Source of the DNA: Agromyces lapidis
GTDB taxonomy: Bacteria > Actinomycetota > Actinomycetes > Actinomycetales > Microbacteriaceae
DNA length: 64,000 bases
Reading direction: 5' to 3'
Assembly (NCBI RefSeq): GCF_009749405.1
Contig: NZ_WBIQ01000008.1
Coordinates: 304,532 to 368,531, forward strand
The notes beneath the pieces are model-generated. The model did not search any database and was not told where the DNA came from. It was given only the letters and a program-made list of their open reading frames with translations. The translations under genes and the position numbers were made by a program. This document shows positions 10,743 to 20,634 of the stretch, piece after piece. Each line of letters begins with the position of its first letter. Position 1 is the stretch's first letter.

Positions 10743-13700
10743 TCAGCCGTCCGAGGCGCGGCTGAGGGACGCGCGGGTCAGGGCGAGTCGGGTCAGGCCG
10801 GCGGGATAGGGCAACTCCGCGGCGAGACCCTCGGCCGCGGTGAACCCGTTCTCTGCGAGGCGGTCCTCGCCGAGCATTGCGAGCGCGGCGGCGTGGACGA
10901 TCCGGGCCTCGACCTCGGCGAGGCGCTCGCCGTGCGCTGCCGCCCTCGTGGACTCGCCGGCGGCGATCCGCTCGGCGGTGACCGCGTCGCCGAGGCCGAG
11001 ATGTGCCTGCGCGACGGTCGTCGCCGAGTGGTGAGGCAGCGCTGCGAGCACTCGCAGGGCCTCGTCGTGCTCGCCGATGTCGACGAGCCACTCGGCACGC
11101 GTCTGACCGACTTCGTCGAGGGCCTGACGGTCGGATGACTCCTCAGCGACACCCTGGGCCCGATCGAGCAGGGGCAGCGGATCTTCGTGTCGTCGCATGC
11201 GCACTCGCGCGAGGGCGACGAGCGCGTACGGCGTCGACAGGCCGGCCTCGTCGGCGGGCGCGGCGACGGCCGCTTCCGCCAGAGCCTCGGCCTCGTCGAT
11301 CTCATCGACGAGCAGGTGGAGCTCGGCGAGGTTCGCCTGCTCGAAGGCCAATGACAGCCGTTCACCGGATCGTGCGGCGAGCTCGAGCGCACGGCGCCCC
11401 GTCGCGAACGCCTCGGACAGCCGACCCGACCTGCGGGCCTGCTCGCGCTGGACCGACAGCACGGACGCGAGGATCTGCGGATCACCGTACGCTTCGGCGT
11501 GCGGAAGCGCCTCGTCCGCGACCGGACCCGCCTCGGCGATGCGCCCGTCGAGCGCGAGCGAGACCGCCTGGTACTGCAGCGCACGTGCGAACAGGCCGCG
11601 CCGCGCGGGCTCCGTCGTCCGCTGGGCGACGTCCAGGGCCCGACGCGCGAACTCGACCGCGTCGGCGTACCGCCCGGTCACGAGCAGGGCCCTGGTGTGG
11701 GCCAGATGGTGGCTCGTCGCGGCGAGCGCCCCCGTGTCGTTCGTGACCGGATCCGCATCGAGCACCGACAACGCCTCCTGCGGGGCCGCAGTGCTGATGA
11801 CCACCTCCGCGATGCGGGCGGTCGCGAGGATCACGCCGTCTTGATCGCCGCGTCGCCGCAGCTCGCCGAGCGCGTCTCCGAGCACCGCGCGCGCCTCGTC
11901 GAACCGTCCGGTGCGCTGCAGCACGATGCTGCGGTCGAGGCGCACCCACGCCGCTTCGGCGCTCACCGCGTCGAGTCGGCTGATGAGTTCGGTGTAGTAG
12001 AGGTCGGCGGTGTCATTGGCGCTCAAGCTCGCCGCACGCTCGGCGGCGCGGCGGAGGTAGGTGGTCGCACGAGGGTCGTCGGCGCGGACGAGGTGCGTCG
12101 CGAGCGCATCGACGGCGTGCGGTCGACGACGCAGCACCACATCGGCATACGCGCTGTGCAGCACCTGACGGCGGACGGCGGAGAGTTCGTCATAGGTGGT
12201 CAGGCGGACGAGCGGGTGCTGGAACACGAGCCCGGGGACCGGTCGACCGTCGATGACGACGTCGCGCTCGAAGAGCACGGCTGAACCGAGGGCCGCATCG
12301 ACCGCCTCCGCGGTCTCGCCCGTCGACAGCGGGGGGTGCAGCACCGTCGTCGCGACATCGACGACTTCGGCGATCGCGGCTTCGCCGCCGGCCGTCGCCA
12401 CGACCTCGGCTACGCGGCGCGCGGCCATGGGCAGCCGCGCGAGGCGTGCGGCGACGAGTTGACGGACCCCGGTCGACGTCTGCGGGCGGTCGCCGAACGA
12501 CGCCTCGGACTCCCGGGCCAGTTCGATCGCGAACAGGGGATGTCCGAGGGACAGCTCCCACACCCGTTCGGACGCATCGGCGCCGGCGATATCGGTGGCG
12601 AGCGCAAGGCAGTCCGCCCGGTCGAGCCGCGGCACCGTCAGCGTCGTCGCGAGCCCGTCGCGTTCGAGCGCGTCGAGCACCGCGCGCCGCGGATCGCCCG
12701 AGGCGAGCTCGTCGTCGCGCAGCGTGGCGATCGCACGCCACGGCGACCGTGAGGTCGTCGCTCGGCGGGCGAGGCTGACCAGCAGCTGGAGGGTGCCGAG
12801 ATCTGCAGCATGCAGGTCGTCGAGCACGAGCAGCACCGGTGCCGACCCGGCGAGATCCTCCAGCAGTGCGGCGACCGCCTGGAAGAGGCGCCGGCGTTCG
12901 TCGTCGGGGCTGCGCTGCAGCTCGGGCGAGGTCGTGCCGAGGCTCGGGAGGAGCCCGGCGAGTTCGGGGTACTCACCGCCGACCCGGGCGCGCTCGACCG
13001 CGGAGCGGCCCGAGAGCCAGCCGTCGAGCGCTTCGACCACTGCGCCGTACGGCGCCTGCCCCTCGGTGTCGTGCCCGGCTCCCCAGAGCACGATCGCCCC
13101 GTTCTCGAGCGCCGCGCGGGCGGCCTCGGCGACGATGCGGGTCTTGCCGATGCCGGCCTCGCCCGCCACGAGCAGCACGCCCGGCGCGCCCGAGGCGCCG
13201 AGCCGCGCGATCGCATCGGCTCGACCCCGCACCGGCGTGGTGGGGGCGATTCGCAGCGCCGGTGGCGGAAGCACCGTGTCGTCGGCCGCCCGTACCGCGC
13301 TGCCGGGGGCCTCGAGCGCCCGCTGATGGAGCTGTTCGGTCTGCGGACCGGGGCGCACCCCCAGTTCTTCGTCGAGCGCTTCGCGACAGGCGTGGTACTG
13401 GTGGATCGCCTGACGCCGCAGCCCGAGCGACAGGTACGCCCGCATGATCGCGCGGTGGGCGCGCTCCTCGGCCGGGTGCTCGACGAGCACCTCGCGCGCC
13501 ACGGCGATGGCGTCCTCGGCTCGCTCGGCGTCGAACAGCGCGTCGCCGAGCTGCAGCAGGATGCGCAGACGCGCCTGCGCGAGCCGGTTGCGCAGCGGCT
13601 CCGCCCAGGTCGCGTAGCGGTCTTCGGGGAGCAGCTCGTCGGCGAGCGCCTCGGCGGCCGCGGCCAGCTCGGGGATTCCGCCGGCGTCGAGCGCGGACGC

Positions 13701-14099
13701 GGCGAGCCGGTCGGCCGCCTCGGCGTCGATCCACACGGCGCCGGGGTCCAATCGAAGGAGGGTGCCGTCGCTCGTGAGGTAGCTAGACGGTCGCCGCGCC
13801 GCGAGCTCGGGTTCGAGGGCGCGACGCGCGGCGTGGAGCGCGACGCCGAGGCTGCGCGCAGCGGCCTCGGGCGAGGCATCCGGCCAGCACACGGCGATGA
13901 GCTCATCGCGATGCATCCGGTGGTCGGGGACGACGGCCAGCAGCTTCACCAGCGTGCGGGCGCTCGGTCGGGCCCATTGGTCCGGCGGCTGGACGCCGCC
14001 GTCGCGCGTCGCACGGAAGCCCCCGAGCAGGTGCAGACGCAAGCGTGGTGCGGCCGACGCATCGCCCGCATCCGCCGTGGCATCCGTCGCACTCGCCAT
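10743..14099 (-). CDS. Large SARP/BTAD-type transcriptional regulator with ATPase and TPR-like regions
   Basis: This 1118-aa protein resembles the AfsR-like multidomain regulators. Residues ~18-110 form an OmpR-type winged helix (LRLHLLGGFRATRDG, RTLVKLLAVVPDHRMHRDEL). Residues ~115-265 are the bacterial transcriptional activator domain (GLRRQAIHQYHACREALDEE). An STAND/AAA-type ATPase follows, with Walker A GEAGIGKT near 313 and Walker B VLLVLDDLHAAD near 423. The remaining ~500 residues are helical and alanine-rich, consistent with TPR repeats. No LuxR helix-turn-helix is seen at the C-terminus. An open frame continues upstream, but it runs over the neighbour's terminator and 3' end, so I start at the ATG at 14099. 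Its target is unknown; adjacent secreted-protein genes are candidates by position only. Confidence 0.88.
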   Translation of the reverse strand: MASATDATADAGDASAAPRLRLHLLGGFRATRDGGVQPPDQWARPSARTLVKLLAVVPDHRMHRDELIAVCWPDASPEAAARSLGVALHAARRALEPELAARRPSSYLTSDGTLLRLDPGAVWIDAEAADRLAASALDAGGIPELAAAAEALADELLPEDRYATWAEPLRNRLAQARLRILLQLGDALFDAERAEDAIAVAREVLVEHPAEERAHRAIMRAYLSLGLRRQAIHQYHACREALDEELGVRPGPQTEQLHQRALEAPGSAVRAADDTVLPPPALRIAPTTPVRGRADAIARLGASGAPGVLLVAGEAGIGKTRIVAEAARAALENGAIVLWGAGHDTEGQAPYGAVVEALDGWLSGRSAVERARVGGEYPELAGLLPSLGTTSPELQRSPDDERRRLFQAVAALLEDLAGSAPVLLVLDDLHAADLGTLQLLVSLARRATTSRSPWRAIATLRDDELASGDPRRAVLDALERDGLATTLTVPRLDRADCLALATDIAGADASERVWELSLGHPLFAIELARESEASFGDRPQTSTGVRQLVAARLARLPMAARRVAEVVATAGGEAAIAEVVDVATTVLHPPLSTGETAEAVDAALGSAVLFERDVVIDGRPVPGLVFQHPLVRLTTYDELSAVRRQVLHSAYADVVLRRRPHAVDALATHLVRADDPRATTYLRRAAERAASLSANDTADLYYTELISRLDAVSAEAAWVRLDRSIVLQRTGRFDEARAVLGDALGELRRRGDQDGVILATARIAEVVISTAAPQEALSVLDADPVTNDTGALAATSHHLAHTRALLVTGRYADAVEFARRALDVAQRTTEPARRGLFARALQYQAVSLALDGRIAEAGPVADEALPHAEAYGDPQILASVLSVQREQARRSGRLSEAFATGRRALELAARSGERLSLAFEQANLAELHLLVDEIDEAEALAEAAVAAPADEAGLSTPYALVALARVRMRRHEDPLPLLDRAQGVAEESSDRQALDEVGQTRAEWLVDIGEHDEALRVLAALPHHSATTVAQAHLGLGDAVTAERIAAGESTRAAAHGERLAEVEARIVHAAALAMLGEDRLAENGFTAAEGLAAELPYPAGLTRLALTRASLSRASDG

Positions 14100-14129
14100 G
14101 CCTCCGAGGGTAGTCGGCCGCAGACCGGC

Positions 14130-14165
14130 GTCGGCCCCTCCTCCCGAACGGGAGGAGGGGCCGAC
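14130..14165 (-). terminator. Terminator hairpin downstream of the FG-GAP gene
   Basis: A perfect 16-17 bp stem (GTCGGCCCCTCCTCCC and complement) with a GAAC loop begins 20 nt after the stop of the minus-strand gene ending at 14185. It sits between that gene and the start of the regulator gene. Confidence 0.75.
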
Positions 14166-14184
14166 ACGCTCGTGGAGGCGAGCC

Positions 14185-17100
14185 TCAGGGGGCGTCGATC
14201 GTGGCGAGCACGAACTGCCGCATCGCCGTGAACGGCGTCGAGTAGGCCGAGCCGAAGAGGCCCGCCGCCCGGTCGGTGCTGCGCAGGTCGAAGTTGAGCG
14301 ACACCGCCTCGACGCGTCCGTCGCCGTCGAGGTCGGCGAGCGCGAGCTCGTTACCGGCGAGCACGTCGATCTCGGCCAGCGGAGCCAGGAACCCGGTCGA
14401 CGGCTCGGTGAGCGACGACGCCCGGTAGGAGGTGAGCCCGCCCTCCGAACCGGCCACCACGATCCGCTCGCCATCGGGAGTCGTCGCGAAGCCGGCGTCC
14501 CGCATGGTCGCGACGGTGCGCATGACGTTGTCGTTCCCGTCGGCGCCGAACGTCGTGATCGTGCCGGTCGTCACCGCCATCAGGCCTTCGGGGCCGGTGA
14601 ACCAGCCGCCGAGGTTGTGGGGGCCGCCGAGGCGAGCGGCGTGCAGCACCTCGCCGGTCCGTCCGTCGCGGACCTCCATGAACATCGCCACCGGGAGGGT
14701 CGGCGAGGGGCGGCTGAGCCACGTGTACACGACCGCGTGCCCGTCGGCGTACGGGATTTCGGGTGAGGCGAACGTCGCCGCCCGCTGCGTGGCACCGTAG
14801 ATCGTGCCGTCGAGACCGAGATCGGCGGGCACGGAGGGGGTCTGGTTCCAGACGACGGAACCGTCGACCGCGTCGAGGGCGGTCGCCCCGAGCGTCACGT
14901 CCTCGGGCGCGAGCTCGAGCGAGCCGCGCGAGGAGTACTCGGCGTAGACCCGGCCGCTGCCGAGCGAGACATCGCCGAACACGACGTCATCGGCCGGCCG
15001 GTACTGCCACGCGAGCTTGCCGTCGCCGTGGAAGACCCGGACCGAGTCGGTCGACAGCACGAGCTCGGCCTTGTGATCGCCGTCGAGGTCGGCTGCGGCG
15101 ACGGTGCGGACGAACTGCCCCGCGCCGTCGATCGTGCGGATGACCTTGCCGCTGTTCGCATCGACCACCGCGGCGGCGCTGTCGGCCGCGACGACGATCT
15201 CGTCGCGGCCGTCGCCGGTCGTGTCGGCGAGTACGAGCTGCTGCACCGAACCCGGGACGACGGCCGTCCACAGCGGCACGCGCTCCCCGGCGACGAGGGC
15301 TCGGCCGTCGTAGGCGAACAGACCCTGGGAGTTGCCGCCGACGATGAGGTCGTCGGCACCGTCGCCGTTGAGGTCGGTCGCGACCGCCGACGAGGAGTTC
15401 GCCTGGAGCGGGGTCACCCCGGACTGCTTGCCGGAGCCGAGGTTGTACGTGCGGATGTTCTGCAGCGCATCCACCGTCCGTACGCGGACCTCCTTGCCGT
15501 TCACGAGCAGCTGCGACCACAGCTGCGACGCCGCGGTGCCGGTGTGCTCCCACTTGACGGCACCATTGTTGCCCGCGAGGGCGGTGATGCGGCCGAACCA
15601 GCCGCTGCCGCGGTTCTCACCGGTGTCGGACTTCGCGTCGTCGCGAGCATTGACGACGACCCGCCCGTCGGCGATGGCGACGCCCCACGCGAGCGGGCCG
15701 TCGCTGTCGTTCGACGCGTCGCGCTTGACGGTACGGGTCCATCGCTGCGCTGCCGTGTCGCCGTCGAGTGCCCGGATCGTGGAGGCGTTGAAGGCCATCG
15801 ACCCGTCGAGGGTGGCCTCGCTGACCACGATCTCGGATGCGCCGCCGTCGCCGAGGTCGCCGATCGCCGAGGCGAGGGGCATCGCGTTCACCCGTGTGTC
15901 GAGCACGGCACGCTCGCCGTCGGCGAGGGCGTACGACACGACCTGGTACTGCACGCCCTCGTTCGCGTCGGACTGCTCGAGCGCGATGAGGCGCTCGCGC
16001 GAGGCATCCAGACGCAGCTGGCGGGAGTACAGGCGGTCGGTCGCCGCCCACTTCACGCCGCCGTCGCGGCTGTCGATCACGATCGTGTTGCCGCTCGGAA
16101 CCGCCGCGAGGGCATCCTTGCGGCGGTCCCATGACGCTGCCAGCAGGCCGTCGCCGATCGGCTCGAGGTCCGCCCAGCCCGACACCCTCGGAGCGTTCGG
16201 GTCGTAGGTCCACGTCGAAGCGACCTCGAGCGCGTCGCCCGCCACGTCGAACGTGAGACCGCTCATGGTCATCTTCGAGCCGGCCGGCGCGTTGACGTTG
16301 AAGACCGGCGAATCGGCGACGACGAGCGTGCCGTCGACGAGTTCGAGCGAGTACACGGCCGCGTAGAGCTTCGACCACAGGGTGCGGCCGTCGGCGCCGT
16401 CGACGATCGTCACGAACGTGCCGGTCGACGGCGTTCCGACCATCGGCCGGTAGGGGGTCGCGCCGACGCTCGCCGTGAACGCGAGGTCGGCCACGCCGTC
16501 GCCGGTGAGGTCGCCGGTGGCGAAGCCGTCTTCGGAGGCGGGCGTGAACGGCGACACCGCGTTGTAGCCGACCACGATCCGGGCCGGGTACGGCTCGATC
16601 TGCCACGGGCGCGCGGGCTTCACGCCCCAATCCGCGTACCACGACGTATTGTCGCGACGCCAGACCTCGGTGCCCTCGGCCGTCAGCCGCTGCACGATTC
16701 CGAGCGAGTCGATCGCGAGGTAGTCGTCGCCGGCACCGCCGATCGGCACCGTCTGCACCATTCCGTAGTCGCCTTCGAACGCCGCGCGAGCGGTGAGCTT
16801 CCACGAGGCAGGCGTCGCGGCATCGAGTTCGTTGCCGCCGGATGCCTCGGGGTCGGCGACCGTCTCGGTCTCGGTCTCGGTCTCCGACGGCGACGGCGCG
16901 TCGGTGCCCGTCGTGTCGTCGCGGTAGAGGTCGGCCTGGGCGCGAGCGGTGAGCTCGTCGACCTGCTCGGGCGTGAGCACGAGCAACTCATCCGTGCCGT
17001 CGGCCGCGAACGCGGGCGAGACCATGCCGAGGGTCATCGTGACCGCCGCGCACGCGGCGGCGATGCCGACTCCTCGGCGTTGTCTGCGGGTGAACATCAT
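14185..17100 (-). CDS. Secreted FG-GAP/VCBS beta-propeller protein
   Basis: This 971-aa protein has a Sec signal peptide (MMFTRRQRRGVGIAAACAA, cleaved near AFAADG). A threonine/glutamate linker (SETETETETV, from a GTCTCG microsatellite at ~16862-16886) comes next. The rest reads as a propeller with repeated calcium-loop motifs: GDLTGDGVADL, DLNGDGADDLIV, DTTGDGRDEIVV, DLDGDHKAELVL and DLDGDGRVEAV. PQQ-type repeat segments (DGADGRTLWSKL, DAVDGSVVWNQ) lie between them. There is no visible catalytic motif, so binding of a surface partner or substrate is the likely role. Its ATG (17100) overlaps the TGA of the upstream subtilase by 4 nt; a second ATG at 17097 has better spacing from GGAAAGG. Coupling suggests that the two secreted proteins are made together. 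Confidence 0.85.
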   Translation of the reverse strand: MMFTRRQRRGVGIAAACAAVTMTLGMVSPAFAADGTDELLVLTPEQVDELTARAQADLYRDDTTGTDAPSPSETETETETVADPEASGGNELDAATPASWKLTARAAFEGDYGMVQTVPIGGAGDDYLAIDSLGIVQRLTAEGTEVWRRDNTSWYADWGVKPARPWQIEPYPARIVVGYNAVSPFTPASEDGFATGDLTGDGVADLAFTASVGATPYRPMVGTPSTGTFVTIVDGADGRTLWSKLYAAVYSLELVDGTLVVADSPVFNVNAPAGSKMTMSGLTFDVAGDALEVASTWTYDPNAPRVSGWADLEPIGDGLLAASWDRRKDALAAVPSGNTIVIDSRDGGVKWAATDRLYSRQLRLDASRERLIALEQSDANEGVQYQVVSYALADGERAVLDTRVNAMPLASAIGDLGDGGASEIVVSEATLDGSMAFNASTIRALDGDTAAQRWTRTVKRDASNDSDGPLAWGVAIADGRVVVNARDDAKSDTGENRGSGWFGRITALAGNNGAVKWEHTGTAASQLWSQLLVNGKEVRVRTVDALQNIRTYNLGSGKQSGVTPLQANSSSAVATDLNGDGADDLIVGGNSQGLFAYDGRALVAGERVPLWTAVVPGSVQQLVLADTTGDGRDEIVVAADSAAAVVDANSGKVIRTIDGAGQFVRTVAAADLDGDHKAELVLSTDSVRVFHGDGKLAWQYRPADDVVFGDVSLGSGRVYAEYSSRGSLELAPEDVTLGATALDAVDGSVVWNQTPSVPADLGLDGTIYGATQRAATFASPEIPYADGHAVVYTWLSRPSPTLPVAMFMEVRDGRTGEVLHAARLGGPHNLGGWFTGPEGLMAVTTGTITTFGADGNDNVMRTVATMRDAGFATTPDGERIVVAGSEGGLTSYRASSLTEPSTGFLAPLAEIDVLAGNELALADLDGDGRVEAVSLNFDLRSTDRAAGLFGSAYSTPFTAMRQFVLATIDAP

Positions 17101-19655
17101 GCTGCCTTTCCGATGAAGGTGATGGCCGAGCCGTCCGTGACGACCGGCTCGTTGAAGGAGTACTGCAGGGCGTCGGTGCCGGTGAGGTTCTCGATGCCGA
17201 TCGTCGCCGACGACCCGCGTTCGAGCGGGGAGCCCGCGACATCCTTGTACTGCAGGGTGATGTCGCCGGTCTTCTCGTCGAAGACGACTTCGAACGAGAG
17301 CCGGACGCCCGGGTCATCGGCGATCGCGGCGTTGTTCCAGACGATCGCGAAGCGACGCGCACCGGCGGTGCCGGTGGTCGCGGTCTGCACGCTCGACTTC
17401 TTGTCGATCACGAGGTCGTCCCAGTACGCGGCGATGATGCCGTTCGGCGCGGTCGCCGTCGGCAGGGCGCCGTTGGCGTAGTCGCCGATGCGGGGAGCGG
17501 CGAAGTTCACGAGGCCGTTCGTGGTCACGGAGGTCGAGGTGAACGTGGTTCCCGAGAACGAGACCGGGAACGGCAGCGCGATGGTCTTCGCGTCCTCGTC
17601 GCCCGAGATCGCGACCTTCGACACGCCCTTGATCCACGAGTAGCTCGCCGGGCGGCACGACGTCCCCGCCGCATCGGTGCGCGCGGGCAGATCGATGTCG
17701 TTCGCGGTGTCGGCCCCGACGATGAGTTCCGCGCGCGAGACGCCGTTGCAGAGCACCGGAGCGGCAGGCGCGGCCGCGAGCGAGAACGTGCCTTCGGCGA
17801 CGTCGGGCAGCGTGTAACGGCCCTGCAGGTCGGTGGTCACGGCGGGTACCGGGGTGTTCTCGAGCGCGACGGTGACGCCGGCGAGCGGAGCGCCGACCAC
17901 GTCGCGCACGATGCCCGTCACCGCGTGGTGCGCGACGGTGTCGAGCGCGAGGTCGTGCGTGGCATCGGAGCCGGCGGTCACCACGTAACCCGCATCGACG
18001 AGGGGCGCGTAGCCGTAGCCGCTCAGTTCGAAGGTGTACGTGCCGGCCGGCAGCACCGCGCGATAGGCGCCGCTCGCGTTGGTCGTCGTCGTGCGGTCGA
18101 ACCCGTCGCCGGTGACGTGCACGGTGAGGTTCGGCAGCACGGCGCCGGTGGCGGAGTCGGTCGCGGTCCCGGTGATGATCGCGCGCGTGTGCGGTGCGGC
18201 GTCGACTGCGGCGAGCACGTCGAGCTTGCCGTCGCCCCAGACGTTGTTCCGTGCAGGGGTGCCGCCGCAGTGGGTGTCGTCGACGTCGCGCGCGGCGTCG
18301 TTCATCAGTGCCTGCGTGGCCTCGATGTCGCCGATGAGGCTCGGGGCCTCGGCCCAGAGCAGACCCACCGCTCCGGCGAGGTGCGGTGTCGCCATCGAGG
18401 TGCCGTTGAGCGCCTGGTAGCGATTGCCGGGGATGGCGGAGCGCACGTTCACGCCGGGGGCGGTGATGTCGGGACGGAGCGATCCGTCGACGGGCGAGGG
18501 CCCGAAGCCCGAGAACGAGGCGATGTTGCCGTTCGCGTCGTACGCGCCGACGCCGTAGACGTCGCCACGACCGCCGGGTGCGGCCGTCGTCGAGCAGGTC
18601 ACGCCGTCGCCGTCGTTGCCGGCGGCGAACGCCTCGAAGATGCCGGCCGAGTTCCACGCCTTGATGAGGTCGAGGTAGAACCACTGGTCGTCGCTGCCGC
18701 CCCACGAGTTGTTGATGATGTCGGGGGAGAGGTCGGGACGGGGGTTCTGCCCGTTGTGATCGGTGGGCGCGAGCATCCACTGGCCGGCGAGCAGCAGGTA
18801 CGCGTCGGTGCAGGAACGGCCCTCGCAGCCCTTCGCGGCGATCCAGGTCGCGCCCGGTGCGACGCCGATGCCGCCGGCGCCGACCATCGTTCCCATGGTG
18901 TGGGTGCCGTGGTTGTTGTTGTCGCACGGTGCGGCGGTGGTGCAGACCCCGGTCGGATCGAACCAGTTGTAGTCGTGCGAGAACGTGCCGTCTCCGAGGT
19001 TGCCGCGGTAGTTCGCGACGAGCGCGGGGTGGTCGTACTGCACGCCGCTGTCGATGTTCGCGATGACGATGCCCTCGCCGTCGACACCGTACTGCGACCA
19101 GACCTGCTCGGCCTTGATGTCGGCGATGCCCCATTCGACGGGCGTCTCGGCGGTGACGGACACGGCGTCGACGGCCGCTTCGGTCGACCCCTCGACCACG
19201 GTGGCGTCGAGTTCATAGCTCTGCTCGGGAACGATCTGCGCGACGTCCTTGCGGCTGGCGAGCTCTTCGATGAGGTCGACGTCCGACGAGGTGGCGCGGA
19301 TCGTGTTCGCGATCCAGTACGGCTCGTACGACACGTCGTGCTTGTCGAGGAAGTTGCGGAGCGGCCGCTGCGTGCTCGCCGCGGTGGCGGTCAGCTCCTC
19401 GTAGGCGAGCGTCGCCTTCTTCTCGTGGCCCTTCGCCGTGCGAGCGCCCGAGAGGTCGGCCTTCTCGGCGAGCACGATGTAGAAGGCGCTCTCGTCGCCG
19501 TTCCGCGCCGCATCGAGTACGGACCGGTCGATCTTGTCGGCGCCGGCGTCGGCGGGTGCGGCGAGCGCCGGCGGCGCTGCGATGACGAACGCGGCCGCCG
19601 CGGCGGCGGCCGCCAGCGAGGCCAGCCACGCTCGGGCGGTTCTGTGCTTGTGCAT
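17097..19655 (-). CDS. Secreted subtilisin-like serine protease (S8) with carboxypeptidase-regulatory-like domains
   Basis: This 852-aa pre-proenzyme has a signal peptide (AWLASLAAAAAAAAFVIAAP) and an I9-type propeptide (FYIVLAEKADLSG ... IVPEQ). The S8 catalytic domain has Asp202 (NIDSGVQYDHP), His249 (NNHGTHTMGT) and Ser420 (NGTSMATPHLAG). Two carboxypeptidase-regulatory-like Ig domains follow (TGTATDSATGAVLPN, TGIVRDVVGAPLAGV). The C-terminal ~200 aa form a further beta-rich domain (WNNAAIADDPGVRLSF). The ATG at 19655 has GAAGGA 7 nt upstream; an in-frame extension to 19733 lacks this and would bury the signal peptide. The stop overlaps the start of the FG-GAP gene. It should degrade proteins or peptides outside the cell. 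Confidence 0.93.
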   Translation of the reverse strand: MHKHRTARAWLASLAAAAAAAAFVIAAPPALAAPADAGADKIDRSVLDAARNGDESAFYIVLAEKADLSGARTAKGHEKKATLAYEELTATAASTQRPLRNFLDKHDVSYEPYWIANTIRATSSDVDLIEELASRKDVAQIVPEQSYELDATVVEGSTEAAVDAVSVTAETPVEWGIADIKAEQVWSQYGVDGEGIVIANIDSGVQYDHPALVANYRGNLGDGTFSHDYNWFDPTGVCTTAAPCDNNNHGTHTMGTMVGAGGIGVAPGATWIAAKGCEGRSCTDAYLLLAGQWMLAPTDHNGQNPRPDLSPDIINNSWGGSDDQWFYLDLIKAWNSAGIFEAFAAGNDGDGVTCSTTAAPGGRGDVYGVGAYDANGNIASFSGFGPSPVDGSLRPDITAPGVNVRSAIPGNRYQALNGTSMATPHLAGAVGLLWAEAPSLIGDIEATQALMNDAARDVDDTHCGGTPARNNVWGDGKLDVLAAVDAAPHTRAIITGTATDSATGAVLPNLTVHVTGDGFDRTTTTNASGAYRAVLPAGTYTFELSGYGYAPLVDAGYVVTAGSDATHDLALDTVAHHAVTGIVRDVVGAPLAGVTVALENTPVPAVTTDLQGRYTLPDVAEGTFSLAAAPAAPVLCNGVSRAELIVGADTANDIDLPARTDAAGTSCRPASYSWIKGVSKVAISGDEDAKTIALPFPVSFSGTTFTSTSVTTNGLVNFAAPRIGDYANGALPTATAPNGIIAAYWDDLVIDKKSSVQTATTGTAGARRFAIVWNNAAIADDPGVRLSFEVVFDEKTGDITLQYKDVAGSPLERGSSATIGIENLTGTDALQYSFNEPVVTDGSAITFIGKAA

Positions 19656-19833
19656 GTCGAATTCCTTCAGGACGGTTGACGGCTCCGGTCCCGCGAACGG
19701 GCGACGACGTCGTCGAACGCGGGATGGCGGCACGCTATCGGCGCGCCCTTACTGGCGAATTACCGCCGGTCCCGCGGTGGCCGCCCGGCGCGAGCTCCGC
19801 GGCGGACCGGGCGTCGGGCCGTCGTGCGCCCGC

Positions 19834-19839
19834 TACGCT
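19834..19839 (+). promoter_or_regulatory. Leaderless -10 box of cutC
   Basis: TACGCT ends 7 nt before the ATG at 19847, and no Shine-Dalgarno is present. Confidence 0.5.
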
Positions 19840-19846
19840 GTCGAGA

Positions 19847-20593
19847 ATGGTCGCCCCCGCATTCCCCGTCGAGATCGCCGTCCAGGATGCCGCGGGCACG
19901 CGCATCGCCCTCGAGCAGGGGGCCGCGCGCATCGAGCTCTGCCAGGCGCTCGGGCTCGGCGGGCTGACTCCCTCGGCTGGGCTCGTCGAAGCCGCGGTCG
20001 AGTCGGCCCGCGACTTCGGTGCGACCGGCTTCGTGCACGTGCTCGTGCGCCCTCGCGGCGGCGGCTTCGTCTACGACGCCGACGAGCAGGAGACCATCCT
20101 CCGCGAGATCAGGGCGGCGGTCGCGGCCGGCGCGGACGGCGTCGTCGTCGGTGCGCTCACCGAACGGGGTGAGCTCGATCTCGACGCGATCGCCCGCTTC
20201 GCCGAGGCTGCGGGCGTCGCCGACGTCACGGTGCATCGGGCGGTGGATGCCTCGGTAGACCCCCTCGGCTCGGTCGCCGCGCTCGCCGGTCACGGCGTGC
20301 GGCGCGTGCTCACCTCGGGCGGTGCGCCCGACTGCCGTGCCGGGCTCGGCGTCCTCGTCGAGATGGCGGCCGCCGTGTCCGGCCGTCTCGAGATCATGGC
20401 GGGCGGCGGCGTGCAGCTCGCCGACATCCCGGCGCTCGCCGCGGCCGGCGTCGACGCGGTGCACCTCTCGGCGCGCGGCCGCGCGCTGCGGGGCGGCGCG
20501 AGCGGCCCCGGCGGCGGAGTCGACGGCTTCGACGAGACGGATGCGGCGCTCGTCGCCGCAGCGGTGGGAGCGGCCCGAACCGTCGAGCGCTGA
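19847..20593 (+). CDS. cutC: CutC family protein
   Basis: A 248-aa TIM-barrel protein. The family hallmarks are visible: an N-terminal EIAVQDAAGTRIALEQGAAR, IELCQALGLGGLTPS, VHVLVRPRGGGFVY, VHRAVDAS, RVLTSGGAP and IMAGGGV. CutC was linked to copper homeostasis in E. coli, but that role is disputed and the catalytic activity is unresolved. The ATG at 19847 is chosen because a TANNNT box sits 7 nt upstream; the frame stays open to 19676, but that part is low-complexity and overlaps the divergent protease promoter. It ends against a strong shared terminator. Confidence 0.92.
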   Translation: MVAPAFPVEIAVQDAAGTRIALEQGAARIELCQALGLGGLTPSAGLVEAAVESARDFGATGFVHVLVRPRGGGFVYDADEQETILREIRAAVAAGADGVVVGALTERGELDLDAIARFAEAAGVADVTVHRAVDASVDPLGSVAALAGHGVRRVLTSGGAPDCRAGLGVLVEMAAAVSGRLEIMAGGGVQLADIPALAAAGVDAVHLSARGRALRGGASGPGGGVDGFDETDAALVAAAVGAARTVER

Positions 20594-20634
20594 GCCCGCC
20601 GCAGCCGGCCGCGCAGTCAGCACCACGGAGACGC

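Noticed and set aside
10743..14474. A 1243-residue version of the BTAD regulator
   Set aside because: The added N-terminal part overlaps the 3' end and terminator of the FG-GAP gene in another frame and is Arg/Ser-rich shadow sequence.
16862..16886. GTCTCG tandem repeat as a regulatory element
   Set aside because: It lies in frame inside the FG-GAP gene and simply encodes the Glu/Thr linker after the signal peptide.
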